Positions 34,291 to 46,459 of a stretch of DNA of 64,000 bases are shown here, piece after piece. Origin of the DNA: Hyalella azteca (lineage: Eukaryota; Arthropoda; Malacostraca; Amphipoda; Hyalellidae); NCBI RefSeq assembly GCF_000764305.2, contig NW_025935994.1:1-64000 (forward strand), given 5' to 3'. Position numbers and translations under genes: made by a program. The notes beneath the pieces were generated by a model, which saw nothing but the letters and a program-made list of their open reading frames with translations, was not told the DNA's origin and did no database searches. Position 1 is the first letter of the stretch. Each line of letters starts with the position of its first letter.

Positions 34291-37200
34291 CGCTTTAGAC
34301 GGTCTGCAGATAACCCAGCATGATCGGTTCTGTCATTTATCGCGAGGCTAAAGCAGGGAGCTGTTAATAGGGAGTTCCTCCAGCAACGCTCGACCTTGAC
34401 TCGTGGTGGCCTTGGGCTGAGCCTACAGGCGCTGTAGAGGCAGGGATGTGCTGTGCCTGATGTCACGCCGGGCCACCGGGAGGCCCGACACTTGCATCGG
34501 TCAAGTCGATGTATAATTAGTGGAACGACAACAATTTATTGAATGAAATCAAATAATTACTGTCTTGAGTATTTGGTTCTATTGTTGATAAATTCAAACG
34601 TGTGAAGCGTTGATTTGTAGAATATACAGGTTTTGAGTACAAGGTTGGCTTAGAGTCCGTGAGTGCCGCAGGTAAAGTTTCAGTTGATGAGATGAACGGA
34701 CTGCCTCAGACAGCGTCGTGGGCCGGATGTGGCCTGTCGGCCGCAGGTTGAGAATGACGATGACACGTGATGCCTGCGTGGCATTGCAGCTTATTGTTAG
34801 ATTTATTTACAGTGTAAAACTCATTATTCCGTAGGCTAAACTAATTTGGTTATATTATATCTAGTGTCCCTGCGTGATGAACTTCCAAGTATTTTCGAAT
34901 TTAAGAAATTATGAAGCTCACGGCTAAGTCCAGTCAGATCTGATACACGAGACACGTAACACTTCACGTGAATGACCGCTGCTTGTACCGATTGCAGAGT
35001 TTGCGATGACCGCAAACCTTCACTTCAGTGTGTACGTGCAGGGAAAACGAAGTGACGCTGTTTAGAAAAGATTAGCAGAATTGTCTTCTTCTATATCTAT
35101 TTGATCAAAATGTATTCCTTTGTCTCTTTGCTTTTGGAGCTGGTGAGCTCGCCTTATATTCCGATTATCTTACTTGAGAGCGAGAGCGTAGTACTCGCCT
35201 GTTGAAACAGAGAGATGGCAGGAAGATGGCGGTGGACGCGAGCGCGTAGATGCAAGCAGCTGCAAGCCTGCAACCAGTGTTGCCAGATGGGCCTTTTTTC
35301 AGGCCAAATTTCGCAAATGTGGCCTTTTTTAAATGCATTGGCCTGACAAAAATTCATTTCGCCTTTTTGTCCGTTTTGTCCTTTTTATATGAAAATTTTA
35401 ATTCCTCCCTTTTTTGGTGATAATTTAGTCCTTCAAACACTCAAATTTCGACACGTAACTGTGTCAACACTTTGGTTTAGGTGGCAACACTAGCTGCAAC
35501 GACGACGAGAATAGTGCAACTCGGCCCATCAATTCCTGGTACATTATTGAATTGTCAACCATTAAAGCTTTAAGAAAGATAAATCATTATGCCTTTGACG
35601 GCTGTGAATCATTATACCCTCGCATATTTCACAAATTGGAAAGTTAATGGTTCATTTTTCCCAAGGCAGAAGTCTCCATTTATTCCTTATGCGCGATGTG
35701 GCACCTACAGGCAAGACTGATCACAAGTGACATGTCGTGGTATTCTGTAGACTCTCAGGGAAGTAGATTTGCTGACTCATTATTCATAATGATTATTATA
35801 AAATATGAGTACTTTCATGCAAAAAGTGCAATTCAATACAAGAACATACGCTTGACGTGAAAAATAACTTGCACAACAAAATGTCGCATTGATGACTTCT
35901 TAGAATTTGAATGGTTAGGTTCGGTGATGGAAAACAACGAAAATCACTCCCAGGTTATATGAAGACTTCCTTTTATCGTTGACGTGCAACGTAAATGTCA
36001 AAATCGCGCGGGTGTATCTCGCTGGTGTCCATTCATGCGGTCGCTGCTGTCATGCGCACTAGCGTCATGCGCAGTACGTGACCCGCATATTGACGAAAGC
36101 GTGCGCGCAGTGACTCGAATATGGTCGTTGACTCTTGTACTTGTACTGCTTATAAATAAAAGAAACTTTTAATAGAACTGCGAACTATATTCTAGATTGT
36201 TGACGCAGAAAAATTGTAGTCGCCTATTAATTTTTTTTCCCAGGATCGGCATCCTGTCTGCTCGTATTCTGGTAAATTCTCGTAGGACATCAACCTAATT
36301 CTCAACTCTTGAACTGATATCGAGGATGCGAGAGGCCAAAGATCTTTTTAGATATCAGACATATTAAACCAATTGAGCTAAATTATAATCACGATTGTGA
36401 GTTTTAAACGTCACGGTCAGTCTGTCTCCGATGCTGCACCGGGGATCTGATCGACACTGCGCGGTGAGTCTCCACTCTCCATGCATCAACAGCTGCAACA
36501 AAAACTTCGCTTTTTGGTGGCGTCGTCCGCAACAACCGCGTCGCCATCTGAGTCTGCATTGTTATCCGAATTTTTACTGTCTGCTCTGAATATTTGAATA
36601 TTTACTCAGTGTCAATGCATTTAGCTTGTATATGGCCTGCCTATGGGAATATTGCGTTATTTTCTTCTATAGCGCGCAGAGTTTATATTATTTTGCATGT
36701 GCAGTATGAGCTCATATATAGGGATACGGTAATGGTCTGTGACTGTGCTGGTTGAAGAAAATGACAACATTTACTCAGAAATATGCATTTGCAAGTAAAG
36801 GGATGCCTCTAATGTAAATTGTCATTTGTGACGAGTGTTTTATGCGATTCGAACTTTTGAGCATCATCTTGAAATGAAATTACAGATAAATGATGAGGTA
36901 TGCGAGAATGTGTGCATCAAAGTGTAACGTATGACGTTATTGCAATTAACTGAATGACCTCCTCCCATAAATTAGCTGGAGAGACAAATGAATTGCTCCA
37001 TTCCTTTCACAATGAATGAATTGCAAATGACTGTGAAGATTCCTCGTTGCGCTTGTCCACCAAGCTGGAAAAGAACTCTGAGTTTCGCCGTCGTGAGTGT
37101 TTTACAGAACACGTATGCATAGAAAGGTGGAGGTTTTCTTTTATTTCAGCGTAAGCACAACTTTCTCCGCTACACGCCGCTCAGTTTTGAGCAAGTCATT

Positions 37201-37505
37201 GCTTGCTTATGACTATAGCGCCTATTGGCAATAAAATGTGTGCACAACAAAGGCACCCATACATGTGAGAATTCCTGCTACGGGCTTATATTTCGGTGGC
37301 TCATTTCAGAATTTTCCTTTAGCTGAAATGATGTAGTTCTTATTTATTGGTGGTTTCGTTATAAACTTTTCAGTTTACTTGCATTCTGCTATCCTGTGTC
37401 GATTGCTCGTGAGTTATTTCTGAGTTGGAAGTAAGCAAATATAATTTTCATTAACAATTGATTTGTGCCAGCAGAACAGTTTTGATTACAGTGTACAGCC
37501 GTAGT
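34291..37505. other. Intergenic or intronic stretch containing one MITE
   Basis: The 219-base element at 35275-35493 is the only clear feature. A CpG-rich patch lies at 35990-36120. At 36430-36472 the string ATGCTGCACCGGGG runs to GCG|GTGAGT and could be a small exon, but nothing joins it. No gene was recognised. Confidence 0.5.
35275..35493. mobile_element. 219-base MITE with 7-base target duplication
   Basis: The ends are CAGTGTTGCCA and TGGCAACACTAG, inverted copies of each other apart from one extra base. CTGCAAC flanks it at 35268-35274 and 35494-35500. The interior is T-rich (GGCCTTTTTT, CGCCTTTTTGTCC) and non-coding. The short length and ends suggest a hAT-like MITE; superfamily uncertain. 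Confidence 0.75.
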
Positions 37506-37806
37506 GGATACCTAGATACTCAGATGCTAGATCTACAGATAATCAGATACGTGATACGTAGATACACAGATACTCAGCTACGTGATTCATAGATACTCAG
37601 ATACGTGATACATAGATACTCAGATCCGTGATACGTAGATACACAGATACTCAGCTACGTGATTCATATAGATACTCAGATACTACTCATACTAGATACA
37701 CAGATACTCAGATACCAGATGCATAGATAATCAGATACTAGATGTATAGATACTCAGATACCAGATACACAGACACTCAGATATTAGATACGCAGATACT
37801 CAGGTT
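37506..37806. repeat. Degenerate CAGATACTCAGATAC tandem array
   Basis: Variable 7-15 base units built from AGATACTCAGATAC, interleaved with GTGATACGTAGATACAC and GATTCATAGATACT. There is higher-order repetition around 37555-37660. Simple-sequence origin; no coding potential. Confidence 0.9.
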
Positions 37807-38439
37807 CGTCAACACGCATTCGCAGCTCAGCTGTTCGCCGCTGCACCCGATGCAGCGGCGACGGCAGTTGCCTGGTGGAGCGTCTTGTCTTTCCGGGAGT
37901 TGTTCAGTTGCCGTAGACTTTATATAGATCGAAATCTTGCTTATCTGCTGAACTTGCTCGAGTGAGCCGGGATTTGAATATTGGTATATATGCACTTCTT
38001 TTGCCATGGGAGTTTGCTTGCGAGTCTTCCTTGCATTTCTACTTTGCCTTAAACTTTACTGGTAAAAAGTGGCACCAAATAATTTAATTGATCCATGAAA
38101 ACAATTTAAAATAAATAAATGATTTGGGGAAAGAGCGCTGGTTGTTGATCTTGATCTATGATCGTTTGTATGGTTGACCGAGTGCCCCCAAAATTTGGCC
38201 GCTCCTATCACAACTGAGTTTATCTCACATGCTCATGGGATTGATGTTTATTTGTAGTCTCGTACAGTTTCTATAGCTTATTGAATTACGCTTTAAATCT
38301 GGCATACGGCAGGTTATTATTTGCCGTTCTAACGACTAGTTAATTTAGGTACCGGAAGCTGCGTGCGTATAACACCCCTCGCCTCCCTGACGTTGTGACG
38401 TACGCGATGGCAATAAATAGCGTGACGAGCCCCTAGCAG

Positions 38440-38499
38440 CCGTCACGTCACACCGTATATACTCGGTCATCTTCACCGCAGTCGCTGCGCAACTCCGGC
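38440..38499 (+). promoter_or_regulatory. Core-promoter-like segment (CRE-like motif plus TATA)
   Basis: CCGTCACGTCACACC (with TCACGTCA, a CRE-like octamer) is followed by TATATA at 38456-38461 and GCAGTC, near the arthropod initiator TCAGTY, about 23-25 bases downstream. An ATG opens at 38500. The order and spacing fit a TATA promoter, but each motif is short and could arise by chance. Confidence 0.35.
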
Positions 38500-38715
38500 A
38501 TGAGGAAACGCAGGATGTCGGACACTTGCAAGCTGTCCACGTCATGTGTTATGATGCTCCTATCGCTGTCTGTTACTGCATGCTTCATAGGGACGAATTA
38601 TAAACGATTACATTGCAATATACGCGTAAAGCACTACAGCAACGCTATTGCAGTTATTATATCTCAGAGTGTTACTAATATGAAAAATAATAGTATCAAA
38701 ATAATTCTCTTTTGA
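38500..38715 (+). CDS. Small ORF with signal-peptide-like N-terminus, 71 codons
   Basis: Begins MRKRRMSDTCKLSTSCVMML then LSLSVTACFIG: a basic N-terminus and a hydrophobic core, as in secreted peptides. The remainder (NYKRLHCNIRVKHYSNA...) contains a basic dipeptide and one Cys. No family was recognised. It follows the promoter-like segment at once. A weak donor, CGC|GTAAAG, at about 38629 could end a first exon. It may equally be a chance ORF. Confidence 0.25.
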   Translation: MRKRRMSDTCKLSTSCVMMLLSLSVTACFIGTNYKRLHCNIRVKHYSNAIAVIISQSVTNMKNNSIKIILF

Positions 38716-41700
38716 GGTTTTTTAAAAGTCAGTCTCACTTTCAAGTTTTCATCACGGTGTTTGTGCGACTCGATCAAGAGGTGTCACTGTGTCCGCTTCA
38801 CTAATCTTTTTGAGATTATTCTTGCTCCTGAATTTATATTATAACTTGAAATGTGAGCTATTGTTTATTCATGAACTTATTCTAATTTATGATATGTTAA
38901 TGGTATGTTAAAACTTACTATATTGAGGTGCCATATATGTAAGTTTGCAATCAACGGATGCAGAAATTTTTTGATGATAAGAAGTGAATTATTTGTAAAT
39001 TTCATGCCATATATGGATGATTATTTATTATGTAAATCAACAGAAACAATTTTACTATTACCTCGCAGCTTAAACTTTGCTTAAACTCATCAAGAAATAT
39101 CTTTATGAAATGGATGCGCTTCTAGCTTCATTGTACTACTTGTGTAACCAACGGTTTTTGGTTTAAAGCAAAAACTAGTGAGGCAAAGCACTTGAATTTC
39201 GATTTCGTTCGAGTCCGACGCCCACGCCAAAGGGAAATATTTTACACATAACAATTGAAGTGTTCGAGATAAAAGTTGTAAGCGATCATGTTCCGAGTTT
39301 AATTGTTGATATTTTTGTAATGTTGATGAATTTTAACAGCGCATATAACGATGGATTTATGACAATATTAAACTTTTACATGAATTATCTGTGTTATCTT
39401 GATTGCTCTCTCACTACGCTGTTCTGGAATTTTAGAGTTAATAAACGATGCATAATGTTTTTTATCATTTTAAAATGCATTGATAGAGTTGCTCTGGATT
39501 TATCTACCTCGCTTTCCGTATTAATGAACGATTGTACTTTTTATCATTGAAAATATGCAACCCTTTGTAGTCAGTTTTGTTCCTGAGTTATGGAAACATT
39601 AAACTCCCACTGTTTTTCAAAATATGTCGGGACCACATAGTCCGGGAACTCAGACCTGCGGCGTTAGCTGCGTCGAACATACCATGTTGGCTTGATCGAA
39701 GCAAGTATATACAGACACATGTTGTCAAAATATTGTCAAGTTTTAGTTCAAATGGATATAATAATCATATTTACGGTTCAGATAACGCTTTACAGTTAGT
39801 ATAGCTATACGTCGACACGTGAATGCGTGCTGAGGATGCGTTTGCTTGTGTGAAAAACATGACAGGTGTTACGTTTGCTAGTCGTATATGACTAAGTCCA
39901 AGCTAGCTCTAGGGAGGAAGATGGACAGAGACGAGACTGTAAGTTCGGGGAACTGTATTTGGGGGAATCTGGTTTACAACTGAAGTATAAAGGCTTGCTG
40001 GCCTCACATGACCTACTATAGACACTATAGTAGTTCTACTTGAATATGATACCAACACGTAAACACGTAACAACAGGCGCGGCATCAGCGCATGCTTATA
40101 TAATTGCGCCTCGGGATATGCCGGAATTCTAAGAAAGATATATTCAAATAGGTTGGCAAACTGTTTGAGCATTAAGCACTCTATCTTCTTAAAGGCTAGA
40201 GATAACGGTTTTGTAACCTCTTCTTAACGGGGTTACAAAACCGCGTGGGTTTGGTACGCGCTACGAAAAAAAAACGAAATTACACATTTGCACTTAAGTA
40301 ATTGTTATCTAATGTTTTTTGAACGTCTATATTAGCACAATGTACGGTTAATTCGTTTATGTAGGGATTTGTATACGTGAGTTTTATTAAAATCAGTTTT
40401 TGTTAAATAAACGTACAATGGTAAAACAATTGGTAATAAATTAAAATTGCGCATTGTGTAAATAAGCTACGTAAGACACTTTATTTCGAACAAAAACTCG
40501 TGAAGAACTTGGAACGAAGATAAATATTCAGAACAAGATTCCAAACTAAATCACGTACCAAATACTCCACATAACCAGGCGAGTCGAGAGCCAGCATCGA
40601 ACTGCAATCATATACGTAGATTGAAATTAACTATAACTTTTTTGCGTACGACACTTACGCACCAAGCGGAAAATTTATTCGAAAAAGGTACTTAATTGTA
40701 GGAATTTAAAATTCAATAGACAGAAAGTCCTTGTATTTCAAGCTTGAAATTTTCCTGCTGTTCAATAATTACCTTCGAAAAAAGTACATTATATCATGAA
40801 CAATATTTGATTACGTGCTTCTCATAACAATTAGGATAAGATTCATCTAACCGGAATCTCCCAGCCCAAGAAAAGACAGGAAAGCTATAGTCTTGGCTCA
40901 AAAAGTAGATATATTCCATGCCCGGTTATGGGCATGTTCTATCCCTAAATCATGGCTTATAGTTTCAATATCCCAAAAGCTCAGGTTTTCTATATTTATT
41001 TTAAATGGCTCCAAATCATACGCGCGTCACCGCTGAGCAAACAACTCAGCCGCAAGTAACTAATTCGTGGCGCATGCGTGTAGAAACACTGTTCCAGTGA
41101 GACGATTACTCGGATTTAAACAATACCTGATGTAAAACTTTTAATGAGATTTCTGAGTTTCATAAAATTATTTGATCGAGAGTCCCCAAATAAGTTAATG
41201 TGAAATGTTCCCGTTAGTTTCATTTCAAGAGTCACGTGACATTCCTGCTCACAGAACGCAATTTGAGGGGCCATTGATTTAACAAATATCTTAGAATTAT
41301 ATCTGGAAAATTGGCAGATGAAAAGTAATGAAAAAAATCCATTCGTGAGACACGCTAGTTACCGCCTTACGGTCATGCCGCCTCAACCATTGCATTGCTG
41401 GGACACGCGCGTGTTGCAGGAGGTTGTGACAAGCATTGCTATGTTGTATAATGTTGTACCAGAATTGCTTCTGAGTTACTATTGAATATTTAATTATTAT
41501 TTATAAATGCGATGACCTCAAAAGTACCTTTTATGACCCCTAAATTCATATCTATTTGCGTCAGCCCACACCGATGTGTGGGTTGAAGCTCTGCTCATCT
41601 GTTCCTCCGTCGCGCGGTCTTCACGCCGCAGAGCGCGCATCACCTGCAGTCTGCAGGCGCTTAGCGCGCCGGTCGCGCACTGACCGCGGAGGAATAGTTT

Positions 41701-43011
41701 ACGCGAACGGTACGCGGTTGCGGACCGCAATAACGGGCCACAGGTGAAGCTTTAGCGCTCCCGAAGATTAGAGGGCACTGCCGCTAGACCTCAAATTACA
41801 AACTACTGAAGAATCTACTCACGAATTATTCTTGCTATAACGTTAAGATGTAGTCAATATGGTAGTTATATCGTCATCTATTGTTTGTGATGCGTGGTCC
41901 ATTTTTATCAGGAGCCACACCAAAAACGAATCGCCGGGATGTATGATCCTTGTTAGTTATAAGGTAAACAATATAGTTCACGTTGTATGGGATTCAAAAT
42001 TCATTACTGGGATCCCTGTTTATATGAATCAGTTTGAACAAAAACTGGCTTACTGACTATCTAACACAGTAACATTTGACTGTTAAAAATTGATTGCAGA
42101 ATACAATTCATCTGCTTTATCATTTGACAAAGTGCGAATTGGTCAAGTCCTCGAAATGATGAACTTTCTACCATGAATAAATGTATACAGGTGTTTGCTT
42201 AATATTATTGCGGTAGGTCACACTCGTTATCCTTGCTTTTGTCACTTCATTTAATGAGCCGCAAGGGCATGTGCAGACGAGGCGACCTCGGCCACATCTG
42301 CATGGATTTACTACCCCTCAATGTATTCTTAATCCTACACAAACAACTACTATCACTTGTTATGTGACAGACCTTGTGTCATTGCGCGCCAATAATCAGT
42401 ACTACGCTTCGTTTGTTCGCCACCGTGCAGGCCATTTATATTTTATGCTTCTTTTATTATTTTATTATTATTTTTTTCATATGAAAGCCTAAGAAAAGAG
42501 AAAAGAAAGCTTCTTCATTTTGTCAAGTGAAAGGAAATTGCCATATAAATGCAAAATAATTTCTGTACAAACTCTGGATTAAATGCAAAATAATTTCTGT
42601 ACAAGCTCTGGATTTCCGTTAGATTTGCTGAGCGATTGTGTGGACAGTTAGCCCCCCCCCCCCTGCTCTGTGCCCCTGACGCCTGTGTGGTGCCTGAGTG
42701 TTAGTGCTAGCTCAGCATATTAATTATTGCGGAAAATCCTTATCGAAACGCAGCAAACTCAAGCATTTCCTTCAAAAACCTCAAAAGGCTGTACCATTTT
42801 ATTGAAATATGTTTTTTTCATTTAATTCTGATTGATTGAAATGTGACGTTCTTTCCGTAACAACGCTTTTGCCATTTTTTTTTTGTCATTTTAATGGCTT
42901 CTTTCCATTGTGTGAGGAACATGATCTCTCTCAGCTTCTTGATTTACGAAATTAACTCCTGAATCTTGAATATACCTGGGGTTGTTTTGACTCGAAAACC
43001 GCGCAGTCACC
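38716..43011. other. Stretch without recognisable genes
   Basis: Contains a 13-base-arm hairpin at 40206-40243, a short palindrome CTACTATAG...CTATAGTAG near 40013-40033, a CpG-rich patch at 41560-41740, a 34-base direct repeat (42547-42614) and a C-run near 42650-42662. No exon was supported. Confidence 0.5.
42547..42614. repeat. 34-base direct repeat, two copies
   Basis: AAATGCAAAATAATTTCTGT followed by ACAARCTCTGGATT occurs twice with one base different and no spacer. Recent tandem duplication. Confidence 0.85.
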
Positions 43012-43380
43012 ATGAGAAGAGTCTTTCTAATTGCGCAAATTCGTTGTGTGGCCGCGAGAAGCTACGCGCGCACGGTGCGCGTGGTCGCTCAAGCGCGACA
43101 CGTTCTTGTGTACGCATCTCTTGGCCGCCTGCTGGTGCTGGTGCTGCTGCTGGTGCTGCTGCTGGTGCTGCTGCTGCTGCTGCTGTGGACTGTACACGCC
43201 GCACCGACAGCTGGCACGCTGTGGCTGGCACTTGGAACAGGTTGTGACGTAATAACGAACGTTACCAGTCATAAACCATTATGTATTTTTACACAAATAA
43301 TTATTGTAAACGCTGCCTTAGACGGAAATTTCGATCTAATTGTAACAAGAAAGTATAGTAATAAATCAACAAATGTTTGA
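43012..43380 (+). CDS. Leu-rich ORF over a CTG repeat, 122 codons (doubtful)
   Basis: ATG in a good context (CACCATGAG) opens MRRVFLIAQIRCVAARSYAR, then a run of Leu/Val encoded by CTGCTGGTG repeats (43130-43190), then WTVHAAPTAG, which looks like a signal-peptidase site. A moderate donor, ACAG|GTTGTG, lies near 43240. The hydrophobic run depends on a trinucleotide repeat and the reverse frame is also open (Ala/Gln-rich), so this may be a repeat artefact. Product not recognised. Confidence 0.22.
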   Translation: MRRVFLIAQIRCVAARSYARTVRVVAQARHVLVYASLGRLLVLVLLLVLLLVLLLLLLWTVHAAPTAGTLWLALGTGCDVITNVTSHKPLCIFTQIIIVNAALDGNFDLIVTRKYSNKSTNV

Positions 43381-43567
43381 GTGTTTCAATTTTGGCAGTA
43401 TAATAGTTTTGTGTGCATCGCGTCTCGGTGATCAAATTTTTTCAAATATATTCGTGGAAATGGGTTATCTGTTGGTAACCTGAATAGAGGAGCGACGTTA
43501 GAATAATTGTTTGGTGAAACTAAACAGAATCCGCGGATAATCTTTAGAATGTGGAGCTGCAGCCTAT

Positions 43568-43659
43568 ACAGCTGAAATAACAAGTGAGCCTGGTGTTGCC
43601 CCATGGCTGGATTNTGTACAGCTGAAATAACAAGTGAGCCTGGTGTTGCCCCATGGCTG
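43568..43659. other. Single-N contig join with 46-base duplicated ends
   Basis: The only N here (43614) is flanked by the same 46 bases on both sides (ACAGCTGAAATAACAAGTGA ... CATGGCTGGATT). This is what remains when two overlapping contigs are placed next to each other without merging. The true sequence probably has one copy. Confidence 0.85.
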
Positions 43660-46111
43660 GATTATTCCTGTAAATTTAAAATCCCGTTATCCCGAATCCC
43701 GTTTTTCCTGTTGTCCCTAATCCCGTTAATAATAATGTAGCCAGTTTATGCTAATTAAAAAATATGCGTTCTTACCAAAATTTACATGGAATATTGAATT
43801 TCAATATGATTCTTGTTGACAAACATAAAAATCTATTTTAAATTTGTTTTAACCAATTATTTAAAATCGATTTTAATAAATGCATTTTAAATTATTAAAA
43901 AACACATTTTCATATTATGTTCAAATCCTATTTGATAATTTTGATTTAAATAATAATTCTTTTATGAGCTGTATCATGTAGCTGATTGACTAATAATATT
44001 TTCTCATTCACCGGTCATTCATTACTGAAGTTTCACTGATGAGAGTTCGATCCAGTAGAACAGATGCGTTGCCGAGACGCGCCGCGGCTGAAACCATCGT
44101 GCTGGTTATTCTCACGTTCGAGGGTTTCCGGCATGGTGATGCGAATTCACTTAGGATCTAATATGTTAAATATCTATCAAGACAATACCCAAGTTCCTGC
44201 TCATTAGACGGTTGTTTTGCGGCGACGTATAAGTAGTTAGAATAAATTTCTTAATCCGCAACTGCCAGTGTCGCAATCTCTGAAAGCTTTCTGCACTCTA
44301 GTCAAATGAGGTTGACATAGGTCATAGCTAATCAAGCGTTTATTTTGTTGAAAAAAACGTTGATTCAACGTAATTTCAATGTCATATGCCTGGTGGGTAA
44401 TACTTACGCTCGATCGCGTGTCCGCACTTCAATATGAAAATAAAGAAAACAAATGATAGATTGATAGTTAATCATTACCGTTGTAATTTTATTCACAAGA
44501 GTTTCTTATAGTCTAGACGTGTTTTCTATTAGGATTCTCATAAGTTCTGTTCATCTGTGCAAGCATCAGCGGTGAAGCTAAATATCTGTATATTCGTCAT
44601 ATATATCCCCATTAATTAAGAACGAAAACTGGAAAAAATTCGCCGTTTCAACTTCATAATTGTTTCGCATGTTATGAACTATCTGTACTCTATATATATG
44701 AATGCTTTTTTGTTTATTAGATATGTTATTTTGAATATGGAATGAAGATGCCTGTTTTACCAATATTTACCTGGCAATTGGTTTACCAAAAATTTTATAA
44801 AAAGACAGTTCTCGCACTTCCAAATGTATAAAATTTTTGTTTATACTTATACGGCAGGCGATATTGTAACGGGAACACATAACGTTAGACGCTTCAATTA
44901 AGAGGTGCTGTCTCTAAAGCAATCAATGACTGCCCTTGAAAGAGAAGAAAAATGCGTTCAGCAAAGCACGTGCAGTCAAAGTAAAAAGACAAAATTGCCC
45001 TAGAGAGAGTGTCGGACTCCTATTAAACGATCGCAGCTCCTAAAATCTATTTAGAGCCTAATGGTCTAAAGATCTAAGCTTATACAAAACGTGTTTGTAT
45101 GGAGCTGCTCAAACACGGTTCCACTGAATTGTGGCAACTAAGAAACCTCTGATTGCAAAGACAAACGTTTCAGAACGTTTAGAGTGGTGTAGGAACCCAG
45201 AATCCTTCAAGCAGTGAAAAAATTCAGTGTCTGATGAATCATCGTATGCCTTTCTTCTGATCACCGGTTGAGTGCGCCTTATTTTATAGAGAGCCATAGA
45301 AGCATTTAATTCCGAACGATAAAAATTAAATGAAAGGAATTTAACTGAGCTGAATCCATTTCAAAGCATAATTCGTAGTTCTGGCGGGTGAGGAAGGCCG
45401 ATACATTGATGTCTACCGTTGAATGTTGCTCTGAAGTAAACCAACAACCAACACTTACTAAAAATTACGGGGGATCATTTTATATCCTTCATTGAAGTTT
45501 CCTCTCTTTGTAGCTCCATAAATTTTGGACCAATGTTAATAATGTGAAAAAGGCGAAGGGTTGGCAGTGAGCATTTTTCCATTTGCGTATTTTGAGATGT
45601 ATGGCATTAGTTCACCATACATGAAATAGTATTACTCATGAGTTACATGCATTTTATTGTAGTCGTACAATACTAGGCAACGTTTTTGAACGAATCAGGC
45701 TACCAGCTTTCAATCTGTTCCATTCAAACTAGTTCTTTGGCAATGATTAATTAAACAATATGAGCTGATTTACTTCACCTAGAAATGATTTCCTCCGCGG
45801 CGATGACTTGGATTAATTCGAATGTCGAATAATTTTGATTCTGAGTTTGGAGCTTTCTACGAGTCAACTGTTCTCGTCTTGGCCTTGGTTCGTTTGAGCG
45901 TCTTGAGTTGTGCGTGGTTTTTGGCTGTGGCTTCAGTGTTGCTATTGTATAGTCCAGTGAATGCTTCTTTGAGCTGAAGCCTTCGACTAATTCTCTAGTC
46001 CACGACTATCTTGGCTGGGAGGAGAAATGTGATACCAACCTGCCTTCTCGTGCCCATAGTGACATGACCTGTGAATAGTGGTGACGTGTTCGCGGGTATA
46101 GTGACATGACC
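43660..46111. other. Stretch without recognisable genes, left of the adapter
   Basis: AT-rich DNA with only short ORFs. Near 43680-43735 there is a run of ATCCCGTTATCCCGAATCCCG-type phrases that resembles mobile-element ends but could not be delimited. Continuity with the sequence after 46149 is doubtful. Confidence 0.5.
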
Positions 46112-46149
46112 CTGTCTCTTATACACATCTAGATGTGTATAAGAGACAG
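46112..46149. other. Nextera mate-pair junction adapter (assembly contaminant)
   Basis: CTGTCTCTTATACACATCT (46112-46130) is followed directly by its reverse complement AGATGTGTATAAGAGACAG (46131-46149). Each half is the 19-base Tn5 mosaic end, and head-to-head they are exactly the circularisation junction of Nextera mate-pair libraries. It is synthetic. Sequence on its two sides probably comes from the two ends of a kilobase-scale fragment and is not contiguous. Confidence 0.97.
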
Positions 46150-46445
46150 GGTGAACACTCACCCTTCACGCTAAGCGCTGGTACTGACCCTCCACAACGA
46201 TGTTGTCAGAACACTCACACTTCACGCTAAGCGCTGGTACTGACCCTCCACAACGATGGAGTGAACACTCACCCTTCACGCTAAGCGCTGGTATACTGAC
46301 CCTACACAACGATGGAGTGAACACTCACCCTTCACGCTAAGAGCTGGTACTGACCCTCCACAACGATGTTGTCAGAACACTCACACTTCACGCTAAGCGC
46401 TGGGACTGACCCTCCACAACGATGGAGTGAACACTCACACTGCAT
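46150..46445. repeat. 54-base satellite, about 5 units, abutting the adapter
   Basis: Unit GTGAACACTCACCCTTCACG, CTAAGCGCTGGTACTGACCC, TCCACAACGATGGA, with a variant (GTCAGAACACTCACACTTC) in alternate units. The last unit degrades into CACGCTAAACGGCTGTACTG at 46448-46467. It begins exactly at the adapter edge, so the array's true left limit is unknown. Confidence 0.9.
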
Positions 46446-46459
46446 GCACGCTAAACGGC

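Noticed and set aside
36430..36472. Mini-exon ending GCG|GTGAGT
   Set aside because: Eleven codons and one donor motif alone do not support an exon; nothing joins it.
43007..43231. Minus-strand Ala/Pro-rich ORF
   Set aside because: Antisense reading of the CTG repeat; composition comes from the trinucleotide.
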